Of a stretch of DNA of 64,000 bases, positions 37,819-47,053 are shown piece by piece. The notes below the pieces were generated by a model. It ran no database searches and was not told the origin of the DNA. It saw nothing but the letters and a program-made list of their open reading frames with translations. The stretch's first letter is position 1; each line of letters starts with the position of its first letter. The translations under genes were made by a program, and so were the position numbers. The stretch covers positions 434,001-498,000 of the forward strand of contig NZ_JANAVZ010000002.1 in assembly GCF_025195095.1 (NCBI RefSeq), given 5' to 3'. This DNA is from Paracoccus maritimus. Lineage in GTDB: Bacteria > Pseudomonadota > Alphaproteobacteria > Rhodobacterales > Rhodobacteraceae.

Positions 37819-39012
37819 ATGACGCGCCCTTTTCGCCGACAGATCCTGTACATCCCCGGCTTCGATCCCATCCCGCCCCGTCGCTATCGCGAGCTCTATC
37901 GGCGCGAGGCGGCGCGTCAGGCGCGCATCTCGGGCTACAGGATCCAGATGACCTCGCGGCCGCGAACCGTCGGATTCGGCTGGCGAAGCCATGGCGCCTT
38001 CGCGGACGGCACCGGCGACGCGGTGTTCGAGGTGCTGGTCTGGGACGATCTGGTTCAGAATTCGATGCAGCGCGGCATCGCGGGCACCTATCTTCAGTTG
38101 GTCACGACGGCCTGGGCCTATATCGGGTCGGGGGCGCTGTTCAGGCTGATGCGCCTGCGGCGCGGGCCGGTTCTGGCGGCCCTGTATCCGATCGCGGTGT
38201 TATTGGTTCAGGCGATCATTGCCCTGCTGGCCGCATCGGCTGCGGCATGGCTGGGGTCTGGTGTTGCAGGCTGGTGGCTGGGCCTGCCGGTCGGATTGGC
38301 CGTGATGTGCGCGGTCCTGGCCGGGTTCCGGCGGATCGATAACAGGATCTTTGCCTATTACCTGATGCATGACTATGCGTTCACCGCCCGCCATCGCGGC
38401 GCCTATCCGGACGCGCTGGAAACCCGGCTGAACCAATTCGCCGACCGATTGGCCAAGGCGCTGGCCGAGGACGTGGACGAGGTGCTGGTGGTCGGGCATT
38501 CCTCGGGCGCCTATCTGGCCATATCGCTGCTGGCCGACGTGATCCGCGCGGGGCGGCTGCGACCAGACGGTCCCGCCCTGTCCCTGCTGACGCTGGGGCA
38601 CGTGGTTCCGATGGCCTCGTTCCTGCCGCGCGCAGACAGGCTGCGCGCCGATCTGGCGTTTCTGTCCGAACGTCCCGAGATCTTCTGGCTGGATGTCAGC
38701 GCGCCCGGCGATGCCTGTTGTTTCGGACTGTGCGATCCGGTCGCGGTGACCGGCGTCGCCGGACCGGCGCAGCGGTGGCCGCTGGTAATGTCGGCCGCGT
38801 TCACCCAGACGCTTTCACCCGAAGCCCAAAAGAAACTGAAATGGCGCTGGTTCCGGCTGCATTTTCAGTATCTGTGCGCCTTCGACCGGCCCGGCGATTA
38901 TGATTACTTCGCCATCACCAGCGGTCCCCTGTCGCTGGCGCAGCGATTTGCACACCGGTCGCATTCCCCCGGTCGCATCACGCGGCCTGCGGGACGGGGC
39001 GTCGCGCGATGA
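37819..39012 (+). CDS. Membrane-embedded alpha/beta hydrolase-like protein
   Basis: The 397-residue protein begins RRQILYIPGFDPIPPRRYRELYRREAAR, read across residues 5-32, a signature of this uncharacterised group. Two or three hydrophobic spans follow (about residues 105-170; LYPIAVLLVQAIIALLAAS, LGLPVGLAVMCAVLAGF). The C-terminal half has the nucleophile elbow G-H-S-S-G with Ser228 (VLVVGHSSGAYLAISLL). It looks like a lipase/esterase-type domain inserted in or bound to the membrane; substrate unknown. GAGGA lies before the ATG at 37819. The stop overlaps the P450 start by ATGA. Confidence 0.7.
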   Translation: MTRPFRRQILYIPGFDPIPPRRYRELYRREAARQARISGYRIQMTSRPRTVGFGWRSHGAFADGTGDAVFEVLVWDDLVQNSMQRGIAGTYLQLVTTAWAYIGSGALFRLMRLRRGPVLAALYPIAVLLVQAIIALLAASAAAWLGSGVAGWWLGLPVGLAVMCAVLAGFRRIDNRIFAYYLMHDYAFTARHRGAYPDALETRLNQFADRLAKALAEDVDEVLVVGHSSGAYLAISLLADVIRAGRLRPDGPALSLLTLGHVVPMASFLPRADRLRADLAFLSERPEIFWLDVSAPGDACCFGLCDPVAVTGVAGPAQRWPLVMSAAFTQTLSPEAQKKLKWRWFRLHFQYLCAFDRPGDYDYFAITSGPLSLAQRFAHRSHSPGRITRPAGRGVAR

Positions 39013-40352
39013 TCCCGCCGAAACCTCGTTCAAGCGACGTGCGCGGTTCCGTTTGGCGCCTGGCGCGCGCGTTTCGGCGCGACCTTCTGTCGGCCCTGCC
39101 CGCCCGTCTCTACCGGGCATGGATGGCGGAATTCCGAAGCCCGCTGATCCACAGCTTCGTGTGTAACGACCCTGCCCTGGTCCGGCTGATCCTGCAGGAT
39201 CGCCCGGCCGATTTCCCGAAATCCGACCGATTGCGCGAAGGGTTGGCGCCCCTGCTTGGCAATTCGGTCTTCGTGACGAACGGCGCCGAATGGGCGCATC
39301 AGCGCCGAATCATCGACCCTGCCTTCGAAGGTGGTCGGCTGCGCGAACTGTTTCCGGCCATCTGGGATGCCACCGATGCGGCCATCGCACGGCTGCAACC
39401 CGGCGAGATCGACATCGAACCGGAAACCAGCCACGCTGCCGCCGATGTCATCTTCCGAGCGCTGTTCTCGCTGCCGATCGAACATCGGATCGCGGCGCGC
39501 GTGTTCCATGCGTTTCGTGCCCATCAAGAGGCTCAGCCGATCGTCAACCTTGCCGCCCTGATGCCGCTGCCGGCGTGGGTGCCGCGCTGGCATTCGCGTC
39601 GGACGCGCGCCACGGCGGCGCAGATTCGCGGACTGATCGCGGATCTGGTGGACAGCCGCATTCAGGCCATCGCGGGCGGAACCGCGCCCGACGATCTGGC
39701 CACCAAGATCATGACGACACCCGATCCCGAAACCGGGCACTGCTTTGACGGCGCCGAGATGGTGGATCAGGTCGCGATCTTCTTTCTGGCGGGCCACGAA
39801 ACCGGTGCCTCGGCGCTGGCCTGGGCGCTGTGGCTGCTGGCCGCCAACCCCGACTGGCAGGATCGCGTGGCCGCCGAGGGTCGCGCCCTGACCCCGGACT
39901 TTTCCACCGTCAGCACGTTGAAGGCAACGCGCGCCGTTTTCCGCGAGACGCTGCGCTTGTACCCGCCGGTGCCGATGATGGTGCGCGAGGCAGCGCAGCC
40001 CGAGTGTTTTCGGGACCGTGCCGTGCCGCGCGGCGCACAGCTTGTCCTGTCACCATGGCATCTGCATCGCCACGAAAGACTGTGGCGCAATCCCGACATG
40101 TTCGACCCCGCCCGCTGGAACACAGAAGACGGTAAGGCCAGCGCGCGGGACGCCTATGTCCCCTTCTCGTCGGGGCAGCGTGTCTGCCCGGGTGCGGGTC
40201 TGGCGATGCTGGAAGGTGTGGTCATGCTGGCGCGCATCTCTGCGGCATTCCGCCTGTCGCCGGGCCAACAGGCACCAGTTCCTGTCGCGCGCTTGACCGT
40301 GCGCGGGCGCGACGGCATCCTGATCCGGCTGCAACCCCGAGAGACGCCATGA
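39009..40352 (+). CDS. Cytochrome P450
   Basis: The 447-residue enzyme has all P450 marks: the I-helix AGHETGASALAW, the K-helix ExxR (FRETLRLYPP), and the heme loop PFSSGQRVCPGAGLA with proximal Cys393. The layout, with AEWAHQRRIIDPAF in the C-helix and RETLRLYPPVPMMVRE, resembles the CYP4/CYP102-like and CYP1103-type fatty-acid or terpene hydroxylases more than camphor-type enzymes. There is no N-terminal membrane anchor. No ferredoxin or reductase gene is adjacent. Coupling to the upstream alpha/beta hydrolase by ATGA overlap suggests a linked lipid-type substrate, which is inference. Confidence 0.92.
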   Translation: MIPPKPRSSDVRGSVWRLARAFRRDLLSALPARLYRAWMAEFRSPLIHSFVCNDPALVRLILQDRPADFPKSDRLREGLAPLLGNSVFVTNGAEWAHQRRIIDPAFEGGRLRELFPAIWDATDAAIARLQPGEIDIEPETSHAAADVIFRALFSLPIEHRIAARVFHAFRAHQEAQPIVNLAALMPLPAWVPRWHSRRTRATAAQIRGLIADLVDSRIQAIAGGTAPDDLATKIMTTPDPETGHCFDGAEMVDQVAIFFLAGHETGASALAWALWLLAANPDWQDRVAAEGRALTPDFSTVSTLKATRAVFRETLRLYPPVPMMVREAAQPECFRDRAVPRGAQLVLSPWHLHRHERLWRNPDMFDPARWNTEDGKASARDAYVPFSSGQRVCPGAGLAMLEGVVMLARISAAFRLSPGQQAPVPVARLTVRGRDGILIRLQPRETP

Positions 40353-40696
40353 CCCGTGCCACCGTCAACAGGATCTGCGCTGACCTGCCGGGCGCCGAGG
40401 TCAGCGACCCGTGGGGCGGCGGACATGATTGCTGGAAGATCGGCGGCAAGATCTTCGCGCTGATCGGCGCCATGAACGAGGCCGTCGCGGTCAAGACCGA
40501 CGGGATCGAAACGGCAGAAATGCTGATTGAAGCAGGCCCCGCACGGCGAGCCGCCTATTTTCACCGCAGTTGGGTCGAAATACCGATGGACTGCCCCGAA
40601 GACGAGCTGCGCCATAGGATTCTGGTCAGTTACGACAACATTCGCAAAAGCTTGCCGCGGAAAGTTCAGGCAAGCCTGAAACCGCGGCCATCCTGA
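40349..40696 (+). CDS. MmcQ/YjbR family protein
   Basis: The 115-residue protein matches the MmcQ/YjbR double-wing DNA-binding-like fold: ICADLPGAEVSDPWGGGHD, CWKIGGKIFALIGAM, and RRAAYFHRSWVEIPMD with the conserved aromatic segment. The family is common and mostly uncharacterised; despite the fold name, DNA binding has rarely been shown. It is the last gene of the operon starting at 35083, with its start overlapping the P450 stop as ATGA, and the terminator hairpin forms around its stop codon. Confidence 0.85.
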   Translation: MTRATVNRICADLPGAEVSDPWGGGHDCWKIGGKIFALIGAMNEAVAVKTDGIETAEMLIEAGPARRAAYFHRSWVEIPMDCPEDELRHRILVSYDNIRKSLPRKVQASLKPRPS

Positions 40697-40714
40697 ACGT
40701 GATCCCGCGGTTTT
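40679..40714. terminator. Terminator between the P450 operon and the ABC transporter operon
   Basis: AAACCGCGG (40679-40687) pairs with CCGCGGTTT (40705-40713) around a 17-nt loop that contains the YjbR-type gene's stop codon; one more T follows. On the minus strand the stem ends in TTTC, so it may also serve the convergent ATP-binding gene. The long loop lowers confidence. Confidence 0.5.
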
Positions 40715-40724
40715 CTGGCGGGCG

Positions 40725-41849
40725 TCAGCGGAACAGCACCAGCGATCCGGGTGACCATGCCAGGCGCGTGCGGGTTCCGACATCCTGCACATCACGTCCA
40801 AAGACGTTGCGCATCGAGATCCGGACGGGGCGCGGGCTGCCATCAAGTCGCGCCGATCCGTCCAGTCGCAGATCGTAATACGTCATGTCGCCGTAATACA
40901 CGACCTCGTCGATGGTCGCTGCGGTTTCCCGCGCCTGGTTGTGGGACTGACCCGGACCGATCAGGGTCATCGTCTCGGGACGGAACCCGACCATTACGCC
41001 GTCATCATCCGGGTTCGCGCGGCTGACCTGCCGGGCGGGCAGATCGACCTCGCCCAGCCCTGCCACCTCGACCCGGAAGCCGCCGTCCGGCAAGTCGTTC
41101 AGGATTCGCGCTGGCAGAAAGTTCATGACGCCGATAAAATCGGCGACCCGCCGGTTCGCGGGCCGGGCATACAGCGCCTCGGGCCCGTCCAGCTGCGCGA
41201 TCTCGCCCTCGAACATCACGGCGATGCGGTCGGACATGACCAGCGCTTCTTCCTGGTCATGGGTGACCAGAACGAAGGTGATGCCGACCTGACGCTGCAG
41301 CTTGATCAACTCGACCTGCATCTGCTCGCGCATCTTGCGATCCAGCGCGGATAACGGTTCGTCCAGCAGCAGCACCTTGGGCTTCAGGATCAGCGCACGG
41401 GCCAGCGCGACCCGCTGACGCTGGCCGCCCGACAGCGCATGCGCCGCGCGCCCCCCATAGCCCTTGAGGCCGACCATCCCCAGCGCCTCTTCGACAAGTT
41501 TCGCCTTCTCGTCCTTCCCGCGCGGATCGCGGCGCAGGCCGAATGCCACATTCTCGGCCACCGTCAGATGCGGAAAGATCGCATAGGACTGAAACACCAT
41601 ATTGGTAGGCCGCTTGTTCGCGGGCACGTCCTCCATGCGGTTGCTGTCGATCAACACCGCACCTGACGAGATATCCTCGAACCCGGCGATCACGCGCAGC
41701 AGCGTGGTCTTGCCGCAGCCCGACGGCCCCAGAAGCGAAAAGAACTCACCCGCACGGATGGTCAGGTCGATGCCCCGCAGCGCGTGGTAGTCGCCATAGT
41801 ATTTTTGCACCGCCTGACATTCGATCATGGCCTTGGGGTCGTCGCTCAC
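40725..41849 (-). CDS. ABC transporter ATP-binding protein, spermidine/putrescine type (PotA family)
   Basis: Powers import of a polyamine or similar small cation. The 374-residue protein has Walker A (LLGPSGCGKTTLLRV), Q-loop (VFQSYAIFPHLTV), signature ([16 protein letters not shown]), Walker B (KVLLLDEPLSALD) and H-loop (LVTHDQEEAL), then a C-terminal TOBE domain (VGFRPETMTLIG) as in PotA. It is the last gene of three coupled minus-strand genes; its start overlaps the preceding permease stop by ATGA. No periplasmic binding-protein gene is adjacent, so substrate is not known. Confidence 0.9.
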   Translation of the reverse strand: MSDDPKAMIECQAVQKYYGDYHALRGIDLTIRAGEFFSLLGPSGCGKTTLLRVIAGFEDISSGAVLIDSNRMEDVPANKRPTNMVFQSYAIFPHLTVAENVAFGLRRDPRGKDEKAKLVEEALGMVGLKGYGGRAAHALSGGQRQRVALARALILKPKVLLLDEPLSALDRKMREQMQVELIKLQRQVGITFVLVTHDQEEALVMSDRIAVMFEGEIAQLDGPEALYARPANRRVADFIGVMNFLPARILNDLPDGGFRVEVAGLGEVDLPARQVSRANPDDDGVMVGFRPETMTLIGPGQSHNQARETAATIDEVVYYGDMTYYDLRLDGSARLDGSPRPVRISMRNVFGRDVQDVGTRTRLAWSPGSLVLFR

Positions 41850-42667
41850 AGAAAGCCTCCGGTGTCCTTGCCGCCGATCTTCGCGATGCCGCGGCGACGG
41901 AAATACTCGCCGGCCGCCAGAAGGACGATCGACAACGCGACCAGCACCGTACCCAGCGCCATGATCGTCGGGATCTGCTTGGGAAAACGAAGTTGGCTGA
42001 AGATATAGGTGGGCAGCGTGGGTTCGTTGCCCGACAGGAAAAACGCGATGATGAATTCATCAAGGCTGATCGTGAACGAGATCAGCAGAGACGAAATGAT
42101 CCCCGGCATGACCAGCGGCAGGGTGACCAGCCGGAACGCACCCCATTTCGTTTCGCCCAGATCATAGGCCGCCTCTTCCAGCGACTTGTCGAGGGTTGAA
42201 AACGCGGTGGACAGGATTGCGATCCCATAGGGCATGCAGATCAGCGTATGGCCGACGATGACCGTCAGGATTGACAGGTTGACCCCCACGCCCAAAAGCA
42301 CCACCAGCAGCGACATCGCCACAATGATCTCGGGCAGGACCATCGGCACCATGATCAGCCCCATGATGCCGCCCTTTCCCGGAAATTCGAACCTGGTCGA
42401 GGCGCGGGCGGCGAAGATGCCAAGGCAGGTCGCCAGAATCGCCGAGGACACCGCGATGGTCAGCGAATTGGCCAGCGCCCTGCGCAGCGTGGCGTTTTCC
42501 CACATCTGCGTAAACCAGCCAGTGGTGAAGCCCTGAAGGGGAAAGGCGATGATCGTGCCCGAGTTGAACGCGAAGATCGGCAACAGCGCGATCGGCGCAT
42601 AGAGAAACAGCAGATACAGGATCGTATAGATCCGCAGACCGCTGCCGTCGAACGCTCCGGGTCTCAT
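41846..42667 (-). CDS. ABC transporter permease (PotC/YdcV family)
   Basis: The 273-residue permease has six predicted spans and the EAA loop (LEEAAYDLGETKWGAFRLVTLP) that docks with the ATPase. The start (IYTILYLLFLYAPIALLPIFAFN) and end of the second half (FTISLDEFIIAFFLSG) are typical of PotC/YdcV. Both ends overlap neighbours by ATGA, giving strict coupling with the other permease and the ATPase. Confidence 0.9.
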   Translation of the reverse strand: MRPGAFDGSGLRIYTILYLLFLYAPIALLPIFAFNSGTIIAFPLQGFTTGWFTQMWENATLRRALANSLTIAVSSAILATCLGIFAARASTRFEFPGKGGIMGLIMVPMVLPEIIVAMSLLVVLLGVGVNLSILTVIVGHTLICMPYGIAILSTAFSTLDKSLEEAAYDLGETKWGAFRLVTLPLVMPGIISSLLISFTISLDEFIIAFFLSGNEPTLPTYIFSQLRFPKQIPTIMALGTVLVALSIVLLAAGEYFRRRGIAKIGGKDTGGFL

Positions 42668-43536
42668 TGACGCACCTTCAGGAAACGACGGTTCACGAAC
42701 AGGAAGACCACGCTGACCGCCGCCACGATAAGCATGGCCGTCACCGCCAGCGCCGATCCCAGCGGCCTGTTGTCCAGCGCCAGCATCTGCACCTGGATGA
42801 GGTTGGCGATCATCGGGATCTTGCCACCGCCGATCACCTCGGGCGTCACATAGTCGCCGATGGTCGGAATGAAGACGATCAGGGTCGCCGCGATCACCCC
42901 TGGCATCGCCAGCGGAAGGGTGACCCGCCAGAACGTCATCAACCGGCTTTCGCCAAGGTCACGCCCGGCCTCGAGCAACGAACGATCGATCTTCTCCAGT
43001 GCGACGAAGATCGGCAGAATCGCGAAGGGCGCATAGGCATGGGCCAGTGTCAGAACCATCGCGTTCACATTATAGAGGATGAAAGTCAGCGGCTCGTCGA
43101 TGATCCCGAGGCCGGTCAGCGAAGAGTTGATGACGCCGTTATATCCCAGGATTACCTTCCACAGAAACACCCGGATCAGATAGCTGGTCCAGAACGGTAT
43201 GGTGATCAGGAACAGCCACATCGACTTGCGTTCCGGGCGGACCATGAAGCTGACATAATACGCCACCGGAAACGCCAGAACGACCGTCACCAGCGTCACC
43301 AGCCCCGACACGAACAGCGATCGCAGCATCACCGTTCGCACGATGGGATCGGTGAAGACCTGCGTATAGTTGGCCCAGGTGAACTCTCGGATCACCTCGA
43401 GATAGCCGTCCTTCAGGAAGCTGTAGCTGAGGATCGTCAGGACCGGCGCGGCCAGCACCAGCAGGGCATAAAGAAACGGCGGCGCAATCAGGGTCAGCCC
43501 CTGCTTCGCCTCCGCATCCAAACCGCGTCTTGCCAT
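42664..43536 (-). CDS. ABC transporter permease (PotB/YdcU family)
   Basis: The 290-residue permease is the first gene of the transporter operon. It has six spans, the EAA loop (LLEAGRDLGESRLMTFWRVTLPLA) and the family motif PFWTSYLIRVFLWKVILG with NGVINSSL. GGGAAG precedes its ATG. Upstream on the same strand, 95 bp away, is the squalene/phytoene-synthase-like gene, not a PotD-type binding protein, which such operons normally carry. The binding protein must be encoded elsewhere. Confidence 0.9.
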   Translation of the reverse strand: MARRGLDAEAKQGLTLIAPPFLYALLVLAAPVLTILSYSFLKDGYLEVIREFTWANYTQVFTDPIVRTVMLRSLFVSGLVTLVTVVLAFPVAYYVSFMVRPERKSMWLFLITIPFWTSYLIRVFLWKVILGYNGVINSSLTGLGIIDEPLTFILYNVNAMVLTLAHAYAPFAILPIFVALEKIDRSLLEAGRDLGESRLMTFWRVTLPLAMPGVIAATLIVFIPTIGDYVTPEVIGGGKIPMIANLIQVQMLALDNRPLGSALAVTAMLIVAAVSVVFLFVNRRFLKVRQ

Positions 43537-43631
43537 GTCTGCTTCCCTGTCGGCCCGAGGTTCCGGCGGGCTATTTTCTCAATTCCTTCCACAGCGAACG
43601 CGCGATGAAAAGAGAAAAGTCGCCTGCGCGT

Positions 43632-44402
43632 CTATCGCCACCAGCGCCCGCTGAGGGCCAGGCGCGCCAGCGACGCGCGGCGCTGAAAGGGCGAGATCTC
43701 GGGCGTTTCGACAAAGCAGTCGATATTCCCGCGCAGTACTTCGATCAGAAAACGCGGCACGCGGGGGCCGGGATACAGCGCGGCGGCTGCGGATCCGGGC
43801 ACTGCGCGGCGTCCGCGGGCGGCACGGCGCAGCGATTCCCGTGCGATCTCGGTCAATCGCCGCACGTCCTCGGCACGCGCCCCGTCCAGGCCCAAGCCAA
43901 GCTTCTGCAGTCGCGGCAGCGCGCGCAGCCACGCGGCCAGCCCGGCCCCAAGCGCGTGATCGGCCACCACGCCGCGGGCCGCGGCGGGGGCGCCCAAACG
44001 ATGTGCGGCCAACCACATCAACGCCCCGGCGGTCGCATCGACATAGGCAACGACCGCCTCGGTGCTGGCCAGTGGCTCGCGCGCGCAATCGCGCCGCCGT
44101 GCCTCGGCCAGCGGCAGCAGCTCACCCGCAGCCTCGGCCCACGCCTCCCAAAGCGGGGTCAGCACATCGTGCAAGGGCGGCGCGGTGCCGCGCCCCATCT
44201 CGGCCAGACGGTCGGCCCACCACTGCAACCGCATCTCGGCCAGCATCGGCTCGGCCGACTGGAACGGCGCGCGGGCGATCTCAAGATTCAGCGCATACAG
44301 TGTGACAAGCGCCGGACGGCGTTCGGGTGCCGCGACCAGCACCGCGCCGAAGCGGTCGGGATCCTGCTGCCGCAGGATCTCGGTGCAGGCCTCAAGCGTC
44401 AC
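43632..44402 (-). CDS. Squalene/phytoene synthase family protein, NDUFAF6-like
   Basis: The 256-residue protein has the isoprenoid-synthase fold signatures ([33 protein letters not shown]) but lacks the Asp-rich D-x3-D diphosphate motifs of real squalene or phytoene synthases. It matches instead the non-catalytic group that in mitochondria is NDUFAF6, a complex I assembly factor. The C-terminus is Arg/Ala-rich. Its start overlaps the cysS stop by ATGA, a coupling that may only reflect packing. An enzyme role is unlikely. Confidence 0.75.
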   Translation of the reverse strand: MTLEACTEILRQQDPDRFGAVLVAAPERRPALVTLYALNLEIARAPFQSAEPMLAEMRLQWWADRLAEMGRGTAPPLHDVLTPLWEAWAEAAGELLPLAEARRRDCAREPLASTEAVVAYVDATAGALMWLAAHRLGAPAAARGVVADHALGAGLAAWLRALPRLQKLGLGLDGARAEDVRRLTEIARESLRRAARGRRAVPGSAAAALYPGPRVPRFLIEVLRGNIDCFVETPEISPFQRRASLARLALSGRWWR

Positions 44403-45799
44403 GCGCCCACCACGCGGGCCAGTTCGGCCAGCCGCGCGGCATCATAGCCGGGCGACAGGGACCATTCGGCGCCGCCCGCGGTATCCTTGACCTCGACACC
44501 GGCAGCCTTGAAGCCATCGCGGATCGCGTCCGCCCGGCCGAAGTCGCGCTGCTTGCGGGCCTCTGCCCGCGCGGCCAGCAACGCCTCGATCAGCGCCGCC
44601 GCGTCGTCACCCGCTTCGGCCCAGGCGCCCATCTCAGGCAGCAACAGTCCCATCATCTGCGCCGATGCAAGGAACAGCGGCAGATCGCCCTGCCCGGCAA
44701 GCTCATGCAACGCCGCGATCGCGCCCGCAGTGTTCAGGTCGTCGGCAAGCGCGGCGATGACGGCGGGCGCCGGGCTCGGGGCGGGTTCGATGCCCGCCAC
44801 GAGACCACGCCACCGCCGAAGCACCGCTTCGGCCTCGGCCGCCTTGGTTTCGGTCCAGTCCATCGGCTTGCGGTAATGCGTGGACAGCATCACGAAACGG
44901 ATCACCTCGCCGGGAACGCCGCCGCCCTCGCTGTCGGGGCGGTCCAGCAGATCGCGGACAGTGAAGAAATTACCCAGCGACTTGGACATTTTCTTGCCCT
45001 CGACCTGCAGCATCTCGTTGTGCAGCCAGAAACGCGCGAAATCCGCGTCGGGATGCGCGCAGCAGCTTTGCGCGACCTCGTTCTCGTGATGGGGAAACTG
45101 AAGGTCGATACCGCCGCCGTGGATATCGAAGGACGGCCCCAGCAGCGCCGCAGCCATGGCGGAGCATTCGATATGCCAGCCGGGCCGCCCATGGCCCCAG
45201 GGGCTGTCCCATCCGGGCTGCCCCGCGTCCGACGGCTTCCACAGCACGAAATCCATAGGATCGCGCTTGAAGGGCGCGACCTCGACCCGTGCGCCCGCGA
45301 TCATGTCATCGACCGAGCGACCCGAAAGACGGCCATATTCCGCGAACGACCGCACGTCGAACAGCACATGACCTTCCGCCGCATAGGCGTGGCGGCTGGC
45401 GATCAGCTGTTCGATCATGGCGATCATCTGCGCGATATAATCGGTCGCGCGCGGCTCGTGGTCGGGGCGTTCGGCACCTAGGGCGTCCATGTCGGCATGG
45501 TACCAGCCGATGGTCTCCTCGGTGATCTCGCGGATCGTCCGGCCCGTCGCTGCCGCCCTGGCGTTGATCTTGTCATCCACATCGGTGAAATTGCGCACAT
45601 AGGTCACATGACGTGCGCCATAGACATGCCGCAACAGCCGGACCAGAATGTCGAACACCAGCACTGGCCGCGCATTGCCCAGATGCGCGCGGTCATAGAC
45701 GGTCGGGCCGCACAGATACAGCCGGACATTACGGGGATCCAGCGGCGCGAACGCCTCTTTCTTGCGTGTGCGGGTATTCGTCAGCCGGATGTCGACCAT
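44399..45799 (-). CDS. cysS: Cysteinyl-tRNA synthetase
   Basis: Charges tRNA(Cys). The 466-residue protein has the zinc ligand Cys30 and HIGH motif in [18 protein letters not shown], further zinc ligands Cys/His in WHIECSAMA and [14 protein letters not shown], and [12 protein letters not shown] as the KMSKS loop. A DALR-type helical domain and the C-terminal anticodon part ([17 protein letters not shown]) follow. It lies 30 bp downstream of the glycosyltransferase gene and overlaps the next gene's start, in a long minus-strand run. Confidence 0.96.
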   Translation of the reverse strand: MVDIRLTNTRTRKKEAFAPLDPRNVRLYLCGPTVYDRAHLGNARPVLVFDILVRLLRHVYGARHVTYVRNFTDVDDKINARAAATGRTIREITEETIGWYHADMDALGAERPDHEPRATDYIAQMIAMIEQLIASRHAYAAEGHVLFDVRSFAEYGRLSGRSVDDMIAGARVEVAPFKRDPMDFVLWKPSDAGQPGWDSPWGHGRPGWHIECSAMAAALLGPSFDIHGGGIDLQFPHHENEVAQSCCAHPDADFARFWLHNEMLQVEGKKMSKSLGNFFTVRDLLDRPDSEGGGVPGEVIRFVMLSTHYRKPMDWTETKAAEAEAVLRRWRGLVAGIEPAPSPAPAVIAALADDLNTAGAIAALHELAGQGDLPLFLASAQMMGLLLPEMGAWAEAGDDAAALIEALLAARAEARKQRDFGRADAIRDGFKAAGVEVKDTAGGAEWSLSPGYDAARLAELARVVGA

Positions 45800-45829
45800 C
45801 TTTGCGCCTCGTCTGCCAGAGCGCGGTTT

Positions 45830-47053
45830 CTAGCGCATCGGATCGAAGCTTTCCACCCATTCGATCTGGCGCGGCAGGCTGTGGCGATGCAGGTCATAGC
45901 CTTCAAGAATGGTCTGGCGGGCGGCTTGCCGCAGGCGTTCGGCCTCGGGGTCGCCCTGCAATCCACGGATCAGCGCGTCCGACAACGCCGGCACGTCGAA
46001 GAATGGCACCAGCCTTCCGTTCTGGCCGTCCTTGATCAGTTCCCGCACCGGTGCCGTGTCCGACGCCACAACATAGCCGCCTGCCGCCAACGCCTCGGTC
46101 AGTGACCAGGACAGAACGAACGGATAGGTCAGATAGCAATGGACCCGCGCAAGCTGGATCAACGCCAGATAGTCCGGATAGCGCAGCCGGCCCACGAAAT
46201 GCACCCGGTCCGGATCCAGCCGGTCGCCCAACTCGGCCAGCATCACATCCTTCCAGCTTTTCGCGTTGCGCGGCAGCCCGCCATAGCTGGCTCCGTCGCC
46301 GCCGACCAGCACCACCTGCGCCTCGGGGCGCGCGGCCAGCACCTGCGGCAGTGCACGCATGAAAATGTGAAAGCCGCGATAGGGTTCCAGCGACCGTGAC
46401 ACGAAGCTGATCACCTCGTCGCCCGCGTCCAGACGCTGCCCATCCGGCAGTTCCAGCCACGCATTCGAATCGGGTTTCACGCGCGACGTGTCGATTCCGT
46501 CGTGGATGACGGTGATCTTCTTGCGCAGTTCGGGTGGGAAACTGTCGGCCTGATAGGCGGTGGGCGCGATCGCCGCATCCGCCTGCACGATCCCCTGGAT
46601 CAGGTGGGCCGAGCGCGCGACGGTCATGAAACGGCCCTCGTCGCTGTCCGGGTGAATCTCGGGATCGAAGCCGACATCATGGCCGCGCGTGCGGTACATA
46701 AGTTCGGCATAGACCAGCAGCCGCGCGTCGGGCCAGATCTCTCGCAGAAACAGCGTCTCGCCCCAGCCGGTGTGTCCGATGATCAGGTCAGGGGTGAACC
46801 CGTGCCGGTCGCGCAGCGCACGCGCACCCCGCGCCGCCAGCAAGCCACGCTCGGCATGGTTTGAATAGCTGCGCCCCAGCACGCCGTTGGTCTGGACGGG
46901 CTCGGGCGCCTTGTAGCGGACCGTCTTCACCGGCCCGGTGCGTTCGTTCTTTTCATCGGTCAGTGCCAGAACCTCATGACCGCGTTTGGCCAGCGCGGGC
47001 GCCAGATGCGGAAACTGACCGGGAAAGTTCTGGTGGACGAACAGGATTTTCAT
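45830..47053 (-). CDS. Glycosyltransferase family 4 protein
   Basis: The 407-residue protein has two Rossmann domains of the GT-B fold. The N-domain starts [18 protein letters not shown], a start seen in a distinct group of uncharacterised GT4 enzymes. The C-domain has SRSLEPYRGFHIFMRAL, VVLVGGDGASYG, HFVGRLRYPDYLALI and the E-x7-E-type motif LSWSLTEALAAGGYVV. Transfer of a sugar to an envelope glycan or protein is likely; donor and acceptor are unknown. Its ATG overlaps the yejF stop by ATGA, so it is translated with the peptide transporter. Confidence 0.88.
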   Translation of the reverse strand: MKILFVHQNFPGQFPHLAPALAKRGHEVLALTDEKNERTGPVKTVRYKAPEPVQTNGVLGRSYSNHAERGLLAARGARALRDRHGFTPDLIIGHTGWGETLFLREIWPDARLLVYAELMYRTRGHDVGFDPEIHPDSDEGRFMTVARSAHLIQGIVQADAAIAPTAYQADSFPPELRKKITVIHDGIDTSRVKPDSNAWLELPDGQRLDAGDEVISFVSRSLEPYRGFHIFMRALPQVLAARPEAQVVLVGGDGASYGGLPRNAKSWKDVMLAELGDRLDPDRVHFVGRLRYPDYLALIQLARVHCYLTYPFVLSWSLTEALAAGGYVVASDTAPVRELIKDGQNGRLVPFFDVPALSDALIRGLQGDPEAERLRQAARQTILEGYDLHRHSLPRQIEWVESFDPMR

